The position numbers and the translations under genes are program-made. Of a DNA stretch of 53,220 nt, positions 35,021 through 43,805 are shown piece after piece (position 1 is the stretch's first letter; each line of letters starts with the position of its first letter). The notes below the pieces were generated by a model. It was given only the letters and a program-made list of their open reading frames with translations, searched no databases and was not told the DNA's origin. Source of the DNA: Spirulina subsalsa CS-330 (lineage in GTDB: Bacteria > Cyanobacteriota > Cyanobacteriia > Cyanobacteriales > Spirulinaceae); assembly GCF_028330765.1 (NCBI RefSeq), contig NZ_JAQMTY010000288.1:1-53220 (forward strand), written 5' to 3'.

Positions 35021-36211
35021 ATGGACGATCAAGAGTTAATCGCACTTCTCAATGATCTAGAGTCTGATCGAGTAGAACGCAAAGCCTCGCCTTCAGACAG
35101 CAAAAAAATCAGACAGGCAATTTGTGCCTTTGCCAATGATTTACCCAATCATCAAAAACCTGGCATTCTTTTTATTGGTGTCAATGATGATGGAACTTGT
35201 GCTCATTTATCCATTACTGATGATCTGCTGCTCAGTCTTGCTAATCTACGGTCTGATGGCAAAATCTTGCCGTTTCCAGCCCTCCAAGTCAATAAGCGAG
35301 GTCTGAACCATTGTGAATTAGCTGTTGTGATTGTGGAACCCTCAGATGCTCCACCCGTCAGATTTGATGGGCGAACCTGGGTACGGGTTGGGCCAAGGCG
35401 AGCGAGCGCGACCCCTGAAGAAGAACGCCGCCTCAACGAAAAACGACGTGTTAAAGACTTACCCTTTGATTTATATCCGTTGACGAATGCATTGATTGAG
35501 GATCTTAATTTAGATAGTTTTCAACGTGACTATTTAACCTCAGCATTAGCTCCGGATGTTCTCGAAGCAAATCAGCGATCGCTCACTCAACAACTCATCT
35601 CTGTTCGTTTTACAACACCTGAACCGGAATGTCATCCCACGGTATTGGGAATTCTCGTCATTGGCAACGACGCTAGACAATTCATCCCTGGAAATTACAT
35701 CCAATTCCTGAGAATTGACGGCACTGAACTCGGTGATCCCATTCGAGATCAAAAAGAAATCACCGGCTCATTACTGGATATCTTACGAGTGTTAGATGAA
35801 ACCATCAAAATCAACATTTCTATTGCCTCAGATATCACCAGTTACGCCCGTGAAATCCAAAAACCTGACTATCCGATTGAAGCCCTCTGGCAACTCACGC
35901 GCAATGCGATCATGCATCGTTCCTACGATCAAACGAATGCGCCAGTGAAGGTGTACTGGTTTAGCGATCGCATTGAAATTTCTAACCCAGGCGGTTTATT
36001 TGGACAGGTCACACCTGAAAATTTTGGTCAGGGTGTAACCGACTATCGCAATCCTCATCTCGCCGGAGTGATGAAAGATTTAGGTTACGTACAACGCTTT
36101 GGTTATGGGATTCCATCCGCGAAACGTGCCTTAACAAAAAATGGGAATCCAGCCCCAGAGTTTGTGCTCGAAACTTCATACACATCTGTGATTGTGAGGA
36201 AGCCAGTATGA
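35021..36211 (+). CDS. AlbA_2 (Schlafen-type) and GHKL ATP-binding domain protein
   Basis: 396 residues. The N-terminal AlbA_2 domain (about 1-130) has RVERKASPSDSKKIRQAICA, GILFIGVNDDG and RTWVRVGPRRA. A linker domain follows. The C-terminal RecG-like GHKL module has N-box LTRNAIMHRSY, ISNPGGLFG and RFGYGIPSAKRAL. Proteins of this plan are called putative transcriptional regulators or RecG-like helicases, but no helicase is present. The ParA gene overlaps its stop (ATGA), so the two form a coupled pair. Codon use is more AT-rich than in flanking genes. Confidence 0.8.
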   Translation: MDDQELIALLNDLESDRVERKASPSDSKKIRQAICAFANDLPNHQKPGILFIGVNDDGTCAHLSITDDLLLSLANLRSDGKILPFPALQVNKRGLNHCELAVVIVEPSDAPPVRFDGRTWVRVGPRRASATPEEERRLNEKRRVKDLPFDLYPLTNALIEDLNLDSFQRDYLTSALAPDVLEANQRSLTQQLISVRFTTPEPECHPTVLGILVIGNDARQFIPGNYIQFLRIDGTELGDPIRDQKEITGSLLDILRVLDETIKINISIASDITSYAREIQKPDYPIEALWQLTRNAIMHRSYDQTNAPVKVYWFSDRIEISNPGGLFGQVTPENFGQGVTDYRNPHLAGVMKDLGYVQRFGYGIPSAKRALTKNGNPAPEFVLETSYTSVIVRKPV

Positions 36212-37218
36212 ACCCACCCATCATTGCATTTTTTAATAATAAAGGTGGTGTTGGTAAAACATCCCTGGTCTATCATTTAGCCTGGATGTATGCTGATTTA
36301 GGCTTGAGCGTCATTGCTGCTGATTTAGATCCACAAGCCAACTTAACCGCCGCATTTTTAGACGAGGAGCGACTCGAAGAAATTTGGGAAAATAATCATG
36401 GCGATCGCTACGATACTATTTTTCGATGTGTTCAGCCTTTAATTAGTGGCATCGGTGACATTAATACCCCAACTCTTGAAAAAATAGATGATGATCTGAA
36501 TCTTCTGATTGGAGACTTAAAGCTCTCAGGATTTGAAGATGATTTATCGTCTCAATGGTCTGATTGTTTGGATCGAAAAGAGCGATCGTTTCGTGTAATT
36601 TCAGCATTTTGGCGCATTTTAAGCCAGCCAGCCCAAGCAAAACATGTTGATGTTATTTTAGTTGATCTAGGGCCTAATTTAGGCGCGATTAACCGAGCAG
36701 CCTTGATTGCATCAGACTATGTTGTGATCCCCCTTTCTCCAGATTTATTTTCATTACAAGGACTCAAGAATTTGGGGCCGACAGTGAGGCGGTGGCGAAG
36801 AGAATGGCAAGAACGGATTCCGAAAAATCCAGTCCCTCAGCACCTCGATCTACCCACCGGTAAAATGCAACCCGTTGGATACGTTATCTTGCAACATGGG
36901 GTTCGTTTTGATCGTCCAGTGCAGGCGGTTCAAAAATGGATTGAGCGCATTCCAAGTACCTATCAATTCGATGTGCTGCATCATCAGGTACAAGAATTTC
37001 AAAACCCATCCCATGATTCCCATCGTCTAGCACTGCTCAAGCATTATCAAAGCTTGATGCCAATGGCTCAAGAGTCTCATAAACCCATGTTCCATCTCAA
37101 GCCTGCGGATGGCGCGATTGGGTCTCATCTGGCAGCGGTCAAAAATGTGTATCACGATTTCAAATCCTTAGCTCAGATCATTGCAGAGCGCATCGATCTA
37201 GAATTACCCACATTTTAA
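36208..37218 (+). CDS. ParA-family ATPase
   Basis: 336 residues. The deviant Walker A KGGVGKT is at 12-18, DLDPQANLT forms the A' segment, and VILVDLGPNLGAINRAAL is the Walker B/switch region. No ParB or parS-like repeats are seen nearby. It overlaps the AlbA_2/GHKL gene by 4 nt and ends 11 nt from the convergent cup gene. ParA ATPases position DNA or protein cargo on the nucleoid; chromosomal copies paired with an AlbA_2/GHKL gene have no role I can name. Confidence 0.85.
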   Translation: MNPPIIAFFNNKGGVGKTSLVYHLAWMYADLGLSVIAADLDPQANLTAAFLDEERLEEIWENNHGDRYDTIFRCVQPLISGIGDINTPTLEKIDDDLNLLIGDLKLSGFEDDLSSQWSDCLDRKERSFRVISAFWRILSQPAQAKHVDVILVDLGPNLGAINRAALIASDYVVIPLSPDLFSLQGLKNLGPTVRRWRREWQERIPKNPVPQHLDLPTGKMQPVGYVILQHGVRFDRPVQAVQKWIERIPSTYQFDVLHHQVQEFQNPSHDSHRLALLKHYQSLMPMAQESHKPMFHLKPADGAIGSHLAAVKNVYHDFKSLAQIIAERIDLELPTF

Positions 37219-37229
37219 GTTGAACTGAA

Positions 37230-38357
37230 CTACGCGACGCGGGAGAGGCGGGATTCTTGGAGGCGGCGGAGCCAGGTTTTGAGGTAGGCGCGGTTGGCGG
37301 CTTTTTCCGTGGGGTCATTGGTAGAAAAGGGGTGGGGGGCGAGGCCTTGGATGGCGGCGGTGGTGACGCAGAACATGGATTTTTGGAAACTTTCGCAGAT
37401 TTGGACGCGCAGATCGTCTTCTTGGCGGAGGCGATCGCGATAGATGGCGTGGAGATAGTCCGGGAGATAATGCCGCATGTCTTGCATGAGGAGGGTGGGG
37501 GGAATGCCGGAGCCACCGATGGGGAGGGGGTCGGCATAGAGCGCACCGTAGGCAAATTGGTCTTGGTCTTGGGGGATTTGGTAGGCTTGGGCGTTGTAGG
37601 AAATCGTGCCGGGGAAGGGAGTGCCTCGGAAGAAGACGGCTTCGACGTAGGGGACGGCGGTGTCCATCAGGAAGGTGAGACCCTGGGAGGGGGGCAGGAT
37701 GTCGTAGGTTTGGCCCCGGAGTTCGACGCGGTAGGTGATCGGGCGACTGGCATCGGCGACGAGGCCGTTGAGGATGAGGGCCACCACATCCGGGACGGTG
37801 TGGATTTCGCCGTGATCGTAGGCATCGGATAGGTCGATGAAAATATCGCTCATGACGCGCCAAAACTGGCCGAGGGCGCTGTAGTAGCAGAGTTGCCGTA
37901 CCTGTTCGGGGAGGTAGTCGGGGAAGAGTTTGTGGAGGGTGAGCATGGCGGGGTTGCCGCGCCAGCGGGCTTGGATGGCGGCGGCGGCGAGGGTGGCGAA
38001 TTCGGGGGTGTCGAGGAAGGCATCGAGGCGGCCGCCGCCGTGCCAGAACATGGCTTTCATGCAGTATTCGGCGTATTCGTAGTTGATCCGATCGTGCCAC
38101 CAATGTTTGAGGAGGCGGGGGAGGCTGCGATCGCCGTTGACATATTTAAAAAACGGAAAGAGGCGTAAAAACTGATGATTGGCAATATAAATCAGGTTGC
38201 GGGAATAGGCATCGAGAACAATGCCGTAACTTTTCAACACCCCCACGACTTCGATCACGTTTTCCGGGCTGTCATGGAGGAGAGCTTGGCCCTGTTCGAG
38301 GCGGGCGATGAAGTCGTTGATGTTGGGTTGAAAGGGAATTGGGGGAGCAGTGAGCAT
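37230..38357 (-). CDS. cupB: CO2 hydration protein (Cup/Chp), probably CupB-type
   Basis: 375 residues. The conserved core IEVVGVLKSYGIVLDAYSRN, FPFFKYVNGD, WWHDRINYEYAEYCMKAMFW and HGGGRLDAFLDTPEF is that of the CupA/CupB (ChpY/ChpX) proteins that hydrate CO2 to bicarbonate on specialised NDH-1 complexes; the His/Glu/Cys cluster around 93-110 is a candidate metal site. It starts 4 nt after ndhD. CupA normally exceeds 400 residues and is followed by cupS; this one is shorter and cupS is absent, so CupB (constitutive, NDH-1MS') is favoured. Confidence 0.8.
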   Translation of the reverse strand: MLTAPPIPFQPNINDFIARLEQGQALLHDSPENVIEVVGVLKSYGIVLDAYSRNLIYIANHQFLRLFPFFKYVNGDRSLPRLLKHWWHDRINYEYAEYCMKAMFWHGGGRLDAFLDTPEFATLAAAAIQARWRGNPAMLTLHKLFPDYLPEQVRQLCYYSALGQFWRVMSDIFIDLSDAYDHGEIHTVPDVVALILNGLVADASRPITYRVELRGQTYDILPPSQGLTFLMDTAVPYVEAVFFRGTPFPGTISYNAQAYQIPQDQDQFAYGALYADPLPIGGSGIPPTLLMQDMRHYLPDYLHAIYRDRLRQEDDLRVQICESFQKSMFCVTTAAIQGLAPHPFSTNDPTEKAANRAYLKTWLRRLQESRLSRVA

Positions 38358-38361
38358 GGGC

Positions 38362-39918
38362 TTAGTCGGAGGAAAGGGTAGGAGAGATCGCAGGGGCGAC
38401 CAGGGAAGGAGCTGAGAGGGGCGATCGCACGGCTGTACCGAGGGTCGGGCGGCGCAGTTCCGGACTCACAACAAAATCCGTGGCTTGATTTTCACTCCAG
38501 CGCACCACCCAAGCGGGTTGTAACCCAAAGATCACCAGCAATGCCGTCAAGACTAAGGAGGGTAAATGATCCTGAAATGCCACCCTGGGAATGGCTGCCA
38601 AGTTGTCGGGTAAGCGTCCAAAAAAGACCCGATTCACCATCAATAAAAAGTACACCGCCGTTAAGCCGGTTCCGACCAAGCAAATCAGGGTCGGAATTGT
38701 AAAAATGGCGAAGGTGGCCCGAAATACCATGAATTCGGCGATGAACCCGACCATGCCGGGTAATCCTGCACTGGCCATCACCCCAATAATCATTAAACTG
38801 CCGGTAATCGGTAAGCCTCGCTCTGGGTTGAGCAGGCCCCGCAGGATCGTCACGTCTCGCGTGCCGGTTTTCTGATACACCACCCCAACCAACACAAAGA
38901 GCAGGGCAGAAATTAAACCGTGGCTCACCATTTGAAAAACGGCGGCGGTCATGCTGAGGGGGGTACAGGCGGCGGCGGCGAGCAGAATATAGGCCATGTG
39001 GGCGATGGAGGAGTAGGCGACGACTTTTTTCATGTCCTGCTGGGCGATCGCACTAAAGGCCCCATAGAGGGCGCTGATCGTCGCTAGGATCGCCAAACCC
39101 GGAGCCAAAATGATCCAGGCTTTGAAAAAGAGGCCCACACCAAATTTAATCAGCCCATAGGTTCCCAACTTCAGCAACACCCCCGCGAGGAGCACAGAAA
39201 CCGGGGTCGAGGCTTCCACATGGGCATCGGGGAGCCAGGTATGGAAGGGAAAAATCGGAATTTTGATGAATAGGCCGATCAAGAGCATGATCAGCAATGC
39301 CATTTCCACTTCCATGGGAAGGGAGTGATGGCGCAGGGGTTCGTAGTCGAAGGTTTTCGCCCCACTGGCCCACACCAACCCCAAAAACGAGGCGAGGACG
39401 AGGATGCCCGACAGGGCCGTGTAGATCAAAAATTTCATCGCTGCGTAGCCGCGCCGACCGCCGCCCCAGATCGCGATCAGGAAGTAGAGGGGGATGATTT
39501 CTACTTCATAGAAGAGGAAGAATAGGAGTAAATCTTGGGCCAGGAAGGCTCCGGCGGCTCCGGCACTGAGGAGCAAAATGAGGCTGAAGTAGAAGCGGGG
39601 TCGATCAATCTCGGCGCGGGTGCAGAAGATGGCGACGAGGGTTAAAAAGCCGTTGAGGAGAACGAGGGGAAAGGAAAGGCCGTCGAGGCCGAGGTGATAA
39701 TTCAGGCCCAGCACGCCAATCCAGGGCAGATATTCACTGAATTGGGCTTCGAGGTGGTCGGGGTTGAAGCCGAGGGTGATCGGGATTAAGAGGAGCAGGA
39801 CGAGGAGGGCGATCGCTAACGCCATCCGTCGCGCCCAGAGATTGGGTACGGATTGCGGCAGGAGAGCGATCGCGATCGCCCCCAACACCGGAATCCAAAT
39901 CAAAGCACTCAACAGCAT
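38362..39918 (-). CDS. ndhD4: NADH dehydrogenase-like subunit NdhD (CO2-uptake type)
   Basis: 518 residues, about 14 membrane spans. Mrp-antiporter signature residues are visible in LFYEVEIIPLYFLIAIWGGG and AYSSIAHMAYILLAAAACTP. It is a proton-pumping subunit of the thylakoid NDH-1 complex. Position between ndhF and cup marks it as the D3/D4 paralogue used for CO2 uptake, not respiratory D1/D2. Numbering as D4 follows from the CupB-like partner and is tentative. Confidence 0.85.
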   Translation of the reverse strand: MLLSALIWIPVLGAIAIALLPQSVPNLWARRMALAIALLVLLLLIPITLGFNPDHLEAQFSEYLPWIGVLGLNYHLGLDGLSFPLVLLNGFLTLVAIFCTRAEIDRPRFYFSLILLLSAGAAGAFLAQDLLLFFLFYEVEIIPLYFLIAIWGGGRRGYAAMKFLIYTALSGILVLASFLGLVWASGAKTFDYEPLRHHSLPMEVEMALLIMLLIGLFIKIPIFPFHTWLPDAHVEASTPVSVLLAGVLLKLGTYGLIKFGVGLFFKAWIILAPGLAILATISALYGAFSAIAQQDMKKVVAYSSIAHMAYILLAAAACTPLSMTAAVFQMVSHGLISALLFVLVGVVYQKTGTRDVTILRGLLNPERGLPITGSLMIIGVMASAGLPGMVGFIAEFMVFRATFAIFTIPTLICLVGTGLTAVYFLLMVNRVFFGRLPDNLAAIPRVAFQDHLPSLVLTALLVIFGLQPAWVVRWSENQATDFVVSPELRRPTLGTAVRSPLSAPSLVAPAISPTLSSD

Positions 39919-39957
39919 GGTTAACCAATCTCCATCTAAAACAGCACCAATCCCCGA

Positions 39958-41862
39958 TCAACCGCCCGCAAACCACAGTGACCACACCGAAGTGACGATC
40001 GACCACTGGCCACTAAAAATCAACCAGAACAAGGCCGCTACCCCCAGAAAAATCGTCAGTAAATAGAACTGAGATTGCCCGGAGGTGTTGTATTTCAAGG
40101 TATTGCCCCCGAAAATCGTCGCCAAGCCCACTAAATTCACCACGCCATCGACAATGTAGCGATCGCACCACACCGCCAACCGCGACAGACTCGCCACCAG
40201 ATTCATCACCGTCAGTTTATAGATCTGTTCGATATAAAAATCATAGGCAAACAGGTCTTGGAAAAAGCGCAGTCCCATTTGGGTGGGTCGAGCGGTGGTG
40301 CGCTGGAGGGGAATCCAGAAACCGCAGAGCAGCCCGATCACCCCGGAGGCGATCAGGATCGGCAATCCCCAGGTAATCGTCCAAGGGGGGGGGACTTGGA
40401 GCATCGGTGCGCCCGCACTGAGCCAGAGCGTCCACCGGATCGGAACTGTGGGAATCAATAGGGCAACCAACGTCAGGGTCACAAGCGGAAACGCCATTGG
40501 CCAGGGGACTTCTGGAGCGCGGCGGGTTTTCGGCTGTTTGGGGCCGAGAAAGACGAGGCGAAAGACCCGCACCAAATTCATGGCGCTGAGAATATTCACA
40601 AAGCCCAGAATCACCAATAGCCAGGGGGGAATCGGCCAAGCCCCATCGAGCCAACGGCGCATTGTCCAAAATTCACCGAGGGGAAAGGCGGTGATCAAAC
40701 TGGCGGCTCCCACGACATAGGCGGTGGTGGTGGCGGGCATCCGCGACCAGAGGCCGCCCATTTCGGTGATGTTTTGGTTGCTGGTGGTGAGGATGATGCT
40801 GCCGACGCTCATGAAGAGGAGGGCTTTGGCGATCGCATGGGTAAAGAGCAACAACAGCGCAATATCCACATGGTTCAGACCCACCGCAATAAACACCAAG
40901 CCAATATAGGCACTGGTGGAATGGGACATGGTGCGCTTAATGTCGATTTGGGCGATCGCCATCAGCGAACCCCCCACCGCCGTCACCGTCCCCAACGTAA
41001 TCAGCACAATTTCCGACACCGGCGACAGGGTAAACACCGGCTGCAACTGGATCAGCACATAGGCCCCCGCACTCACCACCACGGAATTCCGCATAATCCC
41101 CGCCGGATTTGGCCCCTCCATCGCCTCATCCAACCAAAGATTGAGGGGAAACTGCGCACATTTTCCCGTCGGCCCCGCAATCAACGCCAACCCCAACAAG
41201 GTCGCCGTCAATGGCGGTAACGTTGAGTCATCCGCCCAACTCGCCAACTGACTAAAATCCAACCCTTCTCCATAATTCGACAGCGCCACAATCCCCATCA
41301 GCAGCAAAATATCCCCGACCCGCTTCGTTAAAAACGCATCCCGCGCCGCCGTCACCACCAAGGGCTGAGCATACCAAAATCCCACGAGCAGATAGGTTGA
41401 AAGGGTGAGAATTTCGAGCAAGCCATAGCTCATCAACAGAGAATCACTAATCGCCAACCCACTTAACGCCGCTTCAAACAGCCCCATCAAGCCATAAAAC
41501 CGCGCCAGGGAGGCATCTTTTTCCATATAGCCCAAGGCATAGAGTTGCACCAAGAGACTAATCCCGGTGATCACTTCCAACGCCCCCAAACTAATCGGCG
41601 AAATATTGATTTTGAGCGTCAGGGTCAGATCCGCCACCTGTAACCATTGCCACATCACCTGTCGGGCGGGATGCGTCCAAATGGCGTTAAAGGCGATCGA
41701 GCCATGGAGAAAGGAAAGCAGCGTCATCAAAAGATTGACGTAGGCTGCTGGCCGGGGGCCCGTGCGGCGGATGAAGCCGAAAGACCAGGGCAGGGTAAGG
41801 ATTGCCCCGATCAACCCATAAATCGGGATCAGCCAGATATTTTGGAGCAGCAACTCAACCAT
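39958..41862 (-). CDS. ndhF4: NADH dehydrogenase-like subunit NdhF (CO2-uptake type)
   Basis: 634 residues, about 16 membrane spans including a C-terminal helical extension. GPTGKCAQFPLNLWLDEAME and THAIAKALLFMSVGSI are NdhF/NuoL core motifs with conserved Lys. It is the distal proton-pumping subunit to which the Cup protein docks. First gene of the ndhF-ndhD-cup operon; 39 nt separate it from ndhD. Its promoter is in the divergent region shared with ccmK2. Confidence 0.85.
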   Translation of the reverse strand: MVELLLQNIWLIPIYGLIGAILTLPWSFGFIRRTGPRPAAYVNLLMTLLSFLHGSIAFNAIWTHPARQVMWQWLQVADLTLTLKINISPISLGALEVITGISLLVQLYALGYMEKDASLARFYGLMGLFEAALSGLAISDSLLMSYGLLEILTLSTYLLVGFWYAQPLVVTAARDAFLTKRVGDILLLMGIVALSNYGEGLDFSQLASWADDSTLPPLTATLLGLALIAGPTGKCAQFPLNLWLDEAMEGPNPAGIMRNSVVVSAGAYVLIQLQPVFTLSPVSEIVLITLGTVTAVGGSLMAIAQIDIKRTMSHSTSAYIGLVFIAVGLNHVDIALLLLFTHAIAKALLFMSVGSIILTTSNQNITEMGGLWSRMPATTTAYVVGAASLITAFPLGEFWTMRRWLDGAWPIPPWLLVILGFVNILSAMNLVRVFRLVFLGPKQPKTRRAPEVPWPMAFPLVTLTLVALLIPTVPIRWTLWLSAGAPMLQVPPPWTITWGLPILIASGVIGLLCGFWIPLQRTTARPTQMGLRFFQDLFAYDFYIEQIYKLTVMNLVASLSRLAVWCDRYIVDGVVNLVGLATIFGGNTLKYNTSGQSQFYLLTIFLGVAALFWLIFSGQWSIVTSVWSLWFAGG

Positions 41863-42719
41863 AGGGACGGGATAACTTGGGCAGCATCATGAATGAAAAA
41901 TTCTGGTCATGGTGGAACGCGATCGCAGGGATTCAACCGGGATAGTCTGACCGTGAATCGGCCTGAGTCCCATCCCTCCCCCGTGAGCGTTCCCATCGGA
42001 CGGCCGAGGATAGCCGTAGGACATCGGATGGTCGGCATTGCGATCGGTGGAACTGTCCCGCTGGCAAATCTGGCAGATCTACCACAAGCAAGGGCCGATC
42101 GGTGGAACAGCCGAGCCAGAATTTTCAACTGGACGACTCGACGGTCAAGCCGAGAACGCACCACCACTCCGTTTGCGAACCACATCGATCATGTGGTCTC
42201 TCCAGAGCTAAAAAAATTATAAAGCACCCTGTCCCGTTCCCCTCAGAGCTTGGCCAGACAGGATTGGCACGAGGTTGACAAAAACGGCAACCACATTAAT
42301 TTTTATTAACTATAAGATTTAAAAAAATCATAAAGATTTATATTGTCAAAGGTGCAAAGGTTTCCTATGCTTTTGAGTAGGTCAAGAATTGAAGATATTC
42401 TAAACGGACACCCCCGTCTCTATTTGGCTCTGCTAACTAGGGCGAGTTTGATCTGGATAACACCAAGATTCTTGGCTCGCAATCCTAACCTCAAGAATCT
42501 CATTCTCAAGAATTGTATCGACAGGCTGATGATTGAATTCGTTGGAATTTCAGTCAAGCAGCGTGTTGGTCACGCTCGCAGGTCTGTGCCTGTCCAACGG
42601 ATGCGCCTCACTTGATTGCCAAGAGAATTTTGAGTCCACCTCGCAGTTCTTCGGAGTTGTGGGACTATTGCCCATTCTAAATACATTTTTATGTACGTGC
42701 GTACTAAGGAGACTAACTA
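41863..42719. other. Divergent control region between the ndhF and ccm operons
   Basis: 857 bp with no convincing gene; frames of 90-109 aa lack family resemblance or a proper start. It contains two copies of CGATCGGTGGAAC (42041-42053 and 42096-42108), then an AT-rich core at about 42290-42345. In that core ATTAA-N6-TTAAC (42295-42310) is a degenerate version of the LysR-type RbcR motif. Both CO2-uptake and carboxysome promoters must lie here, with a long ccm leader. Confidence 0.6.
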
Positions 42720-43031
42720 ATGTCCATTGCAGTAGGAATGATTGAAACCCTTGGCTTTCCGGCCGTTGTAGAAGCTGCTGATGCGATGGTCAAAGCGGCA
42801 CGGGTGACCCTGGTGGGTTACGAAAAGATTGGTTCAGGTCGTGTGACGGTCATCGTCCGGGGTGATGTCTCGGAAGTGCAAGCGTCGGTGGCGGCAGGGA
42901 AAGAAAATGTGACCCGTGTCAACGGTGGTCAAGTGCTGTCAACCCATATCATTGCGCGTCCTCACGAAAACTTGGAGTATGTCCTTCCCATTCGCTACAC
43001 CGAAGAAGTGGAACAGTTCCGCACCTATTAA
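42720..43031 (+). CDS. ccmK2: Carboxysome shell hexamer protein CcmK2
   Basis: 103 residues, a single BMC domain: [40 protein letters not shown], and [16 protein letters not shown] near the end. It forms the flat hexamers of the beta-carboxysome shell; the pore-lining KIGSG loop is present. An AAGGAGAC precedes the start. First gene of ccmK2-K1-L-M-N. Naming of K2 versus K1 follows gene order and the shorter C-terminus. Confidence 0.95.
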   Translation: MSIAVGMIETLGFPAVVEAADAMVKAARVTLVGYEKIGSGRVTVIVRGDVSEVQASVAAGKENVTRVNGGQVLSTHIIARPHENLEYVLPIRYTEEVEQFRTY

Positions 43032-43102
43032 TGTGCTGCTGAATTTCGTTCCTCTCCATCGTTTGTGAAACTCTCTTTATTGATATCTGGAGCATAATTA
43101 TT

Positions 43103-43438
43103 ATGTCGATTGCTGTTGGAATGGTTGAAACCTTGGGTTTTCCGGCTGTGGTAGAAGCAGCGGATGCGATGGTGAAAGCCGCTCGTGTGACCCTGGTGGG
43201 CTATGAAAAAATCGGGACTGGACGGGTCACCGTGATTGTGCGGGGCGATGTTTCCGAGGTACAGGCTTCTGTGTCGGCGGGGGTTGAAAATGTGAAGCGT
43301 GTGGATGGCGGTCAAGTGCTGTCTACCCACATCATTGCGCGTCCCCATGAAAACTTGGAGTATGTGCTCCCGATTCGCTACACCGAAGCGGTTGAGCAAT
43401 TCCGTGAAAGTGTGAATCCTCCGATGCGTCGAGTTTAG
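43103..43438 (+). CDS. ccmK1: Carboxysome shell hexamer protein CcmK1
   Basis: 111 residues, nearly identical to CcmK2 over the BMC domain but with KIGTG at the pore loop and an eight-residue longer C-terminus ([12 protein letters not shown]). The extension is the usual K1 mark. The duplicated pair lies 71 nt apart; ccmL follows at once. Confidence 0.95.
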   Translation: MSIAVGMVETLGFPAVVEAADAMVKAARVTLVGYEKIGTGRVTVIVRGDVSEVQASVSAGVENVKRVDGGQVLSTHIIARPHENLEYVLPIRYTEAVEQFRESVNPPMRRV

Positions 43439-43439
43439 G

Positions 43440-43748
43440 ATGCAACTCGCGCAAGTGATGGGCACGGTGGTGAGTACCCAAAAGCTCCCCACAATGACGG
43501 GGATTAAGTTGCTGTTGTTGCAAATGATTGACCATGACGGTAACTTGTTGCCCCGCTATGAAGTCGCTGCTGACCAAGTGGGTGCAGGGATGGGGGAGTG
43601 GGTGCTGGTGAGTCGCCGTGCGATCGCCCCCAATCCTGCGGGAGACCAAGACCAACGACCGATTGATGCCCTCGTCGTTGGCATTATTGACACCGTATCG
43701 GTAGATAAAGGCTTGCTCTACAGCAAGAAAGACGAATACCGTCGCTGA
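43440..43748 (+). CDS. ccmL: Carboxysome vertex pentamer protein CcmL
   Basis: 102 residues of the EutN/CcmL family: MQLAQVMGTVVSTQKLPTM, GAGMGEWVLVSRRAIA and VVGIIDTVSV. Pentamers cap the shell vertices. Its ATG comes one base after the ccmK1 stop, so the two are tightly coupled. Confidence 0.95.
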   Translation: MQLAQVMGTVVSTQKLPTMTGIKLLLLQMIDHDGNLLPRYEVAADQVGAGMGEWVLVSRRAIAPNPAGDQDQRPIDALVVGIIDTVSVDKGLLYSKKDEYRR

Positions 43749-43805
43749 AGGCATCGGTGTTTAACACCTTAAATAGTATTCATTCAACTTTAGAGGAAAA
43801 GGACT

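Noticed and set aside
36208..37218. Plasmid partition locus or integrated replicon around parA
   Set aside because: No parB, centromere-like repeats, replication gene or origin-like sequence is visible nearby.
37315..38103. 262-codon ORF in another minus-strand frame of the cup gene
   Set aside because: Arg/Pro/His-rich frame typical of GC-rich shadows; the cup protein frame is clearly conserved.
41893..42222. 109-codon ORF in the ndhF-ccmK2 spacer, and an antisense 92-codon frame
   Set aside because: Both frames are open because the DNA is GC-rich; neither resembles a protein family.
42343..42615. 90-codon ORF upstream of ccmK2
   Set aside because: It needs a TTG start without a Shine-Dalgarno and has unusual composition; the region is more likely the ccm leader.
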